The position numbers and the translations under genes are program-made. Shown in pieces: positions 5,624-7,812 of a DNA stretch of 7,812 bases. The notes under the pieces were generated by a model. It worked only from the letters and a program-made list of their open reading frames with translations. It was not told where the DNA came from and ran no database searches. This stretch comes from an uncultured Bacilli bacterium (lineage in GTDB: Bacteria; Bacillota_I; Bacilli_A; RF39; UBA660): positions 1 through 7,812 of the forward strand of contig CANQER010000046.1 in assembly GCA_947595415.1 (NCBI GenBank), read 5' to 3'. Numbering within the stretch: position 1 is the first letter of the stretch; every line of letters begins with the position of its first letter.

Positions 5624-7621
5624 ATGAATGATTTAAATGCTTTAAAAGGAATAGGACCTAAAACAATAAATACTTTAAATCAAATTGGTATAAATTCTAT
5701 TAATGATCTTGTTACATTTTATCCATTTCGTTATAATTTGATCAAAAGAAGTTTGATCGATGATCTAAAACAAGACGATAAAATTATAATTGATGGTAAA
5801 ATAGAAACTATTCCTAATATGTTTAGAATTAAGAAAAATCTTGATCGAATGAGTTTTAAAATAAATACTGGAACTCATCTTCTTAATGTGGTTATTTTTA
5901 ATCGTGGATTTTTAAAACCTAAATTAAAAATAAATACTCCCATTAGTTTAATTGGTAAGTATGATAAAAAACATAATATGGTGATAGCTAGTGAAATAAA
6001 ATTGTCTTTTTTACCTCCAACTGAAAAAATAGAACCAGTTTATCATATGACTTATAAAATAAATGTTAATTCTTTGAAAAAATATATTAATTTAGCTTTG
6101 GATTTAGATTATGAAATAGATGATTATATACCTTATTATTTAAGTGAAAAATATCGATTTATGAGTAAGAAAGAGGCTATAAAAATAGTTCATAGACCTA
6201 GTAGTGTTACTAGTTTAAAACAAGCTAGATTACGTTTAAAATATGAAGAATTGTTTGTCTTTATGATGCGTATGAACTATTTAAGAATGGATAAGAAAAA
6301 TAAAATTGGGTTAAAAAGAGAAGTTGACTATGACAAGGTTTTAAAATTTATTGACAAACTATCTTTTAGTTTGACTTTAGATCAAATGAAGGCTGTAAAA
6401 AATATTTATGATGATTTAATTAGTCCTAAAAGAATGAATCGTCTTTTGCAAGGTGATGTAGGTAGTGGTAAGACAATTGTTAGTTTTATCGCAATGTATA
6501 TAAATTATTTAAGTGGTTATCAAAGTGCTTTGATGGCGCCAACTGAAATTTTAGCTAAACAACACTATGAAAATATAATTAAAGTATTTGATGATAAAGT
6601 AAATATTGTATTACTTACTGGAAAATTAAAAGCTAAAGAGAAAAAAGAAATTTATAAGGATTTAAGTGAAGGTAAAATTGATATAATTATTGGAACTCAT
6701 GCTTTAATAAGTGATAATGTTAATTATGCAAATTTGGGTTTAGTTATAACTGACGAACAACATCGTTTTGGTGTCAATCAAAGAAGTAATTTAAAAAATA
6801 AAGGTTATACTCCTGATATTCTTTATATGAGTGCTACACCTATTCCTAGAACTTATGCTCTTACACTGTATGGGGATATGGATATATCTAATATTAAGAC
6901 GATGCCTAAGGGAAGAAAAGAAGTAAAAACTATTTTGAAAAGTGAAAAAGAAATAAAAGATGTTTTGGAAATGATGTTGAATGAACTTAAGGCTAATCAT
7001 CAAATATATGTAGTGGCTCCTTTGATTGAGGAAAGTGATAAAGTTAATTTAAAAGATGTTGGTTTGATTGAAAGTAATATGCAAAAAGCTTTTGGGAAGT
7101 ATTATAATATTGGTGTTTTACATGGTAGGATGAGTAATGATGAAAAAGATGAAATCATGAATAAGTTTAAAAATAATGAGATTCAAATTCTTATTAGTAC
7201 GACTGTTATAGAAGTTGGGGTTGATGTTGCTAATGCGACTATGATGGTTATTTTTGATAGTTATCGATTTGGTCTTTCAGCACTTCATCAATTACGTGGT
7301 CGAGTAGGAAGAAGTATGCTTGATTCTTATTGTGTTTTGGTAAGTGATTATAAAACTAAAAGATTAGAAATTTTAACTGAAACCAATGATGGTTTTAAAA
7401 TAAGTGAAGAGGATTTTTTATTACGTGGTAGTGGTGACTTGTTTGGGATTAAACAAAGTGGAGATATGAGTTTTTTACTAGCTGATGTGAAAAAAGATTA
7501 TAAAATTTTATTGAAGGCTAAAGAAGATAGTGCTAATTTTTTAAATAATCTAGATAAATATAATGACCAAGGAAGTATTAATTTAAAAAGGATTATTAAA
7601 GAAGCGAGTAATTTAGATTAG
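5624..7621 (+). CDS. recG: ATP-dependent DNA helicase RecG
   Basis: RecG is a superfamily 2 double-stranded DNA translocase that remodels stalled replication forks, Holliday junctions and D-/R-loops. The 665-residue length is close to the usual ~680. An N-terminal helix-hairpin-helix-like stretch (LKGIGPKTINTLNQIGI, 7–23) precedes the OB-fold wedge domain (about 50–130). Helicase motifs are all intact: Walker A GDVGSGKT (277–284), Ia APTEILAKQH (305–314), DEQH (377–380), SATPIPRT (403–410), motif V TTVIEVGVDVANAT (526–539) and VI QLRGRVGRS (556–564). The C-terminal TRG-type segment (GFKISEEDF to GIKQSG, 590–613) couples ATP hydrolysis to translocation. The start is ATG 5624, six bases after AGAGGT (5612–5617). 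It has its own promoter, possibly SOS-controlled. No hairpin lies directly after the TAG, so its transcript may run into the terminator at 7753–7776. In Bacillus recG also lies downstream of the prkC–rsgA–rpe block. Confidence 0.97.
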   Translation: MNDLNALKGIGPKTINTLNQIGINSINDLVTFYPFRYNLIKRSLIDDLKQDDKIIIDGKIETIPNMFRIKKNLDRMSFKINTGTHLLNVVIFNRGFLKPKLKINTPISLIGKYDKKHNMVIASEIKLSFLPPTEKIEPVYHMTYKINVNSLKKYINLALDLDYEIDDYIPYYLSEKYRFMSKKEAIKIVHRPSSVTSLKQARLRLKYEELFVFMMRMNYLRMDKKNKIGLKREVDYDKVLKFIDKLSFSLTLDQMKAVKNIYDDLISPKRMNRLLQGDVGSGKTIVSFIAMYINYLSGYQSALMAPTEILAKQHYENIIKVFDDKVNIVLLTGKLKAKEKKEIYKDLSEGKIDIIIGTHALISDNVNYANLGLVITDEQHRFGVNQRSNLKNKGYTPDILYMSATPIPRTYALTLYGDMDISNIKTMPKGRKEVKTILKSEKEIKDVLEMMLNELKANHQIYVVAPLIEESDKVNLKDVGLIESNMQKAFGKYYNIGVLHGRMSNDEKDEIMNKFKNNEIQILISTTVIEVGVDVANATMMVIFDSYRFGLSALHQLRGRVGRSMLDSYCVLVSDYKTKRLEILTETNDGFKISEEDFLLRGSGDLFGIKQSGDMSFLLADVKKDYKILLKAKEDSANFLNNLDKYNDQGSINLKRIIKEASNLD

Positions 7622-7653
7622 TGTAAAGTTTGTAAATATGTAATAAAATATAG

Positions 7654-7682
7654 TTGACTTTTTCAGTTAAAGCATTTATAAT
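7654..7682 (+). promoter_or_regulatory. Strong sigma-A promoter downstream of recG
   Basis: TTGACT (7654–7659) and TATAAT (7677–7682) are separated by exactly 17 bases, the same boxes and spacing as the recG promoter. The expected start is near 7689, at the first base of a perfect hairpin. No open reading frame of note follows within the window, so it drives either a small RNA or the leader of a gene beyond 7812. Confidence 0.75.
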
Positions 7683-7688
7683 GATAAT

Positions 7689-7776
7689 AGCGTGATAATC
7701 ACGCTGAGACTCTTACGATCAAAAGTGAGTTGTCTCACCAAAACCCCCTGAAGGAGCGCAATAGCGCTCCATTTTT
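7689..7776 (+). ncRNA. Candidate structured RNA or regulatory leader of unknown family
   Basis: From the predicted start the RNA folds into three hairpins. The first is AGCGTGA (7689–7695) with TCACGCT (7699–7705), loop TAA. The second is GAGAC (7706–7710) with GTCTC (7732–7736), extended inside by CTTAC (7712–7716) with GTGAG (7725–7729) including one T·G pair, loop GATCAAAA. An unpaired CCAAAACCCCC follows, then the terminator hairpin. With its own promoter and terminator it reads as a complete transcript of about 88 nt. It does not match the T-box, TPP, FMN, SAM, purine, lysine, preQ1 or fluoride element motifs as I know them. Alternatives are an attenuator leader for the next gene, or a tracrRNA-like molecule given the complementarity with the window end. 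Confidence 0.45.
7753..7776 (+). terminator. Rho-independent terminator
   Basis: GGAGCGC (7753–7759) and GCGCTCC (7764–7770) form a perfect, GC-rich 7-bp stem with loop AATA, followed by ATTTTT (7771–7776). It would end the short RNA starting near 7689 and also any recG read-through. Confidence 0.85.
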
Positions 7777-7780
7777 GTTG

Positions 7781-7803
7781 AAACCCTTTATTTATAAGGG
7801 TTT
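7781..7803. repeat. Perfect 8-bp hairpin competing with the long inverted repeat
   Basis: AAACCCTT (7781–7788) pairs with AAGGGTTT (7796–7803) around the loop TATTTAT. The right arm is the same sequence that could pair with 7741–7746, so only one of the two pairings can exist at a time. No T-run follows, so it is not a terminator on the plus strand. Confidence 0.6.
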
Positions 7804-7812
7804 GTGAGACAA

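Larger units (their letters stand above)
7730..7812. repeat. Imperfect 15-bp inverted repeat spanning to the window edge
   Basis: TTGTCTCAC (7730–7738) is the exact reverse complement of GTGAGACAA (7804–7812). After a two-base bulge, AAACCC (7741–7746) matches GGGTTT (7798–7803), giving 15 pairs. The repeat encloses the terminator and a local hairpin. It may extend beyond the window. It could be a closing RNA stem, the ends of a very short mobile element, or an anti-repeat/repeat pair. Confidence 0.55.

Noticed and set aside
5624..7621. recG as a recently transferred gene because parts look G-rich and C-poor on the plus strand
   Set aside because: In hand-counted 60-base samples the lines starting 7201 and 7381 had strong G excess (18 to 4, and 15 to 4), but the line starting 6001 had the reverse (5 to 10). 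The trend is inconsistent, and gene order supports an ancestral position.
7730..7812. Retron msr/msd RNA, because inverted repeats flank hairpins
   Set aside because: The enclosed region is only about 66 bases, contains a transcription terminator, and no reverse transcriptase is visible.

Overview
The window is AT-rich DNA from what looks like an anaerobic, low-GC Gram-positive bacterium (Bacillota, Bacilli-like or a relative of the walled ancestors of the Mollicutes). The evidence is strongly A/T-biased codon use, the gene pair PASTA kinase–rsgA followed by rpe (the Bacillus prkC–cpgA–rpe order), recG further downstream as in Bacillus, and a single-chain pyruvate:ferredoxin oxidoreductase (PFOR), an oxygen-sensitive enzyme of anaerobes. 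Tryptophan is read from TGG, and the visible stops are TAA (four) and TAG (one), so nothing requires the Mycoplasma genetic code. The taxonomic call is an inference.

Layout. 1–479: C-terminal end of a PASTA-domain Ser/Thr kinase, cut by the window start. 481–1299: rsgA, a circularly permuted GTPase of 30S ribosome maturation. 1301–1945: rpe, ribulose-phosphate 3-epimerase. These three sit one base apart and form the end of one operon. 1958–1986: a promoter inside the 57-base gap, followed by 2003–5377, PFOR, the largest gene here, closed by a strong hairpin terminator at 5381–5415. 5416–5623: intergenic region with two hairpins, a candidate minus-strand small-RNA promoter, an A/T tract, and the recG promoter, whose spacer holds a LexA/SOS-like box. 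5624–7621: recG, the branched-DNA helicase. 7622–7812: a near-perfect promoter driving a short structured RNA with its own terminator (7753–7776), then inverted-repeat sequence reaching the window edge.

How the genes work together. The kinase–GTPase–epimerase block joins cell-wall or growth sensing, ribosome assembly and pentose-phosphate flux. PFOR supplies acetyl-CoA and reduced ferredoxin and has its own promoter and terminator. RecG handles stalled forks and recombination intermediates and may be under SOS control.

The five protein genes belong to known families. The parts most worth a second look are the two non-coding regions: the divergent small-RNA/recG control region, and the RNA locus after recG, where one segment can pair with partners on either side. 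PFOR also carries a substitution at a normally conserved active-site glutamate.
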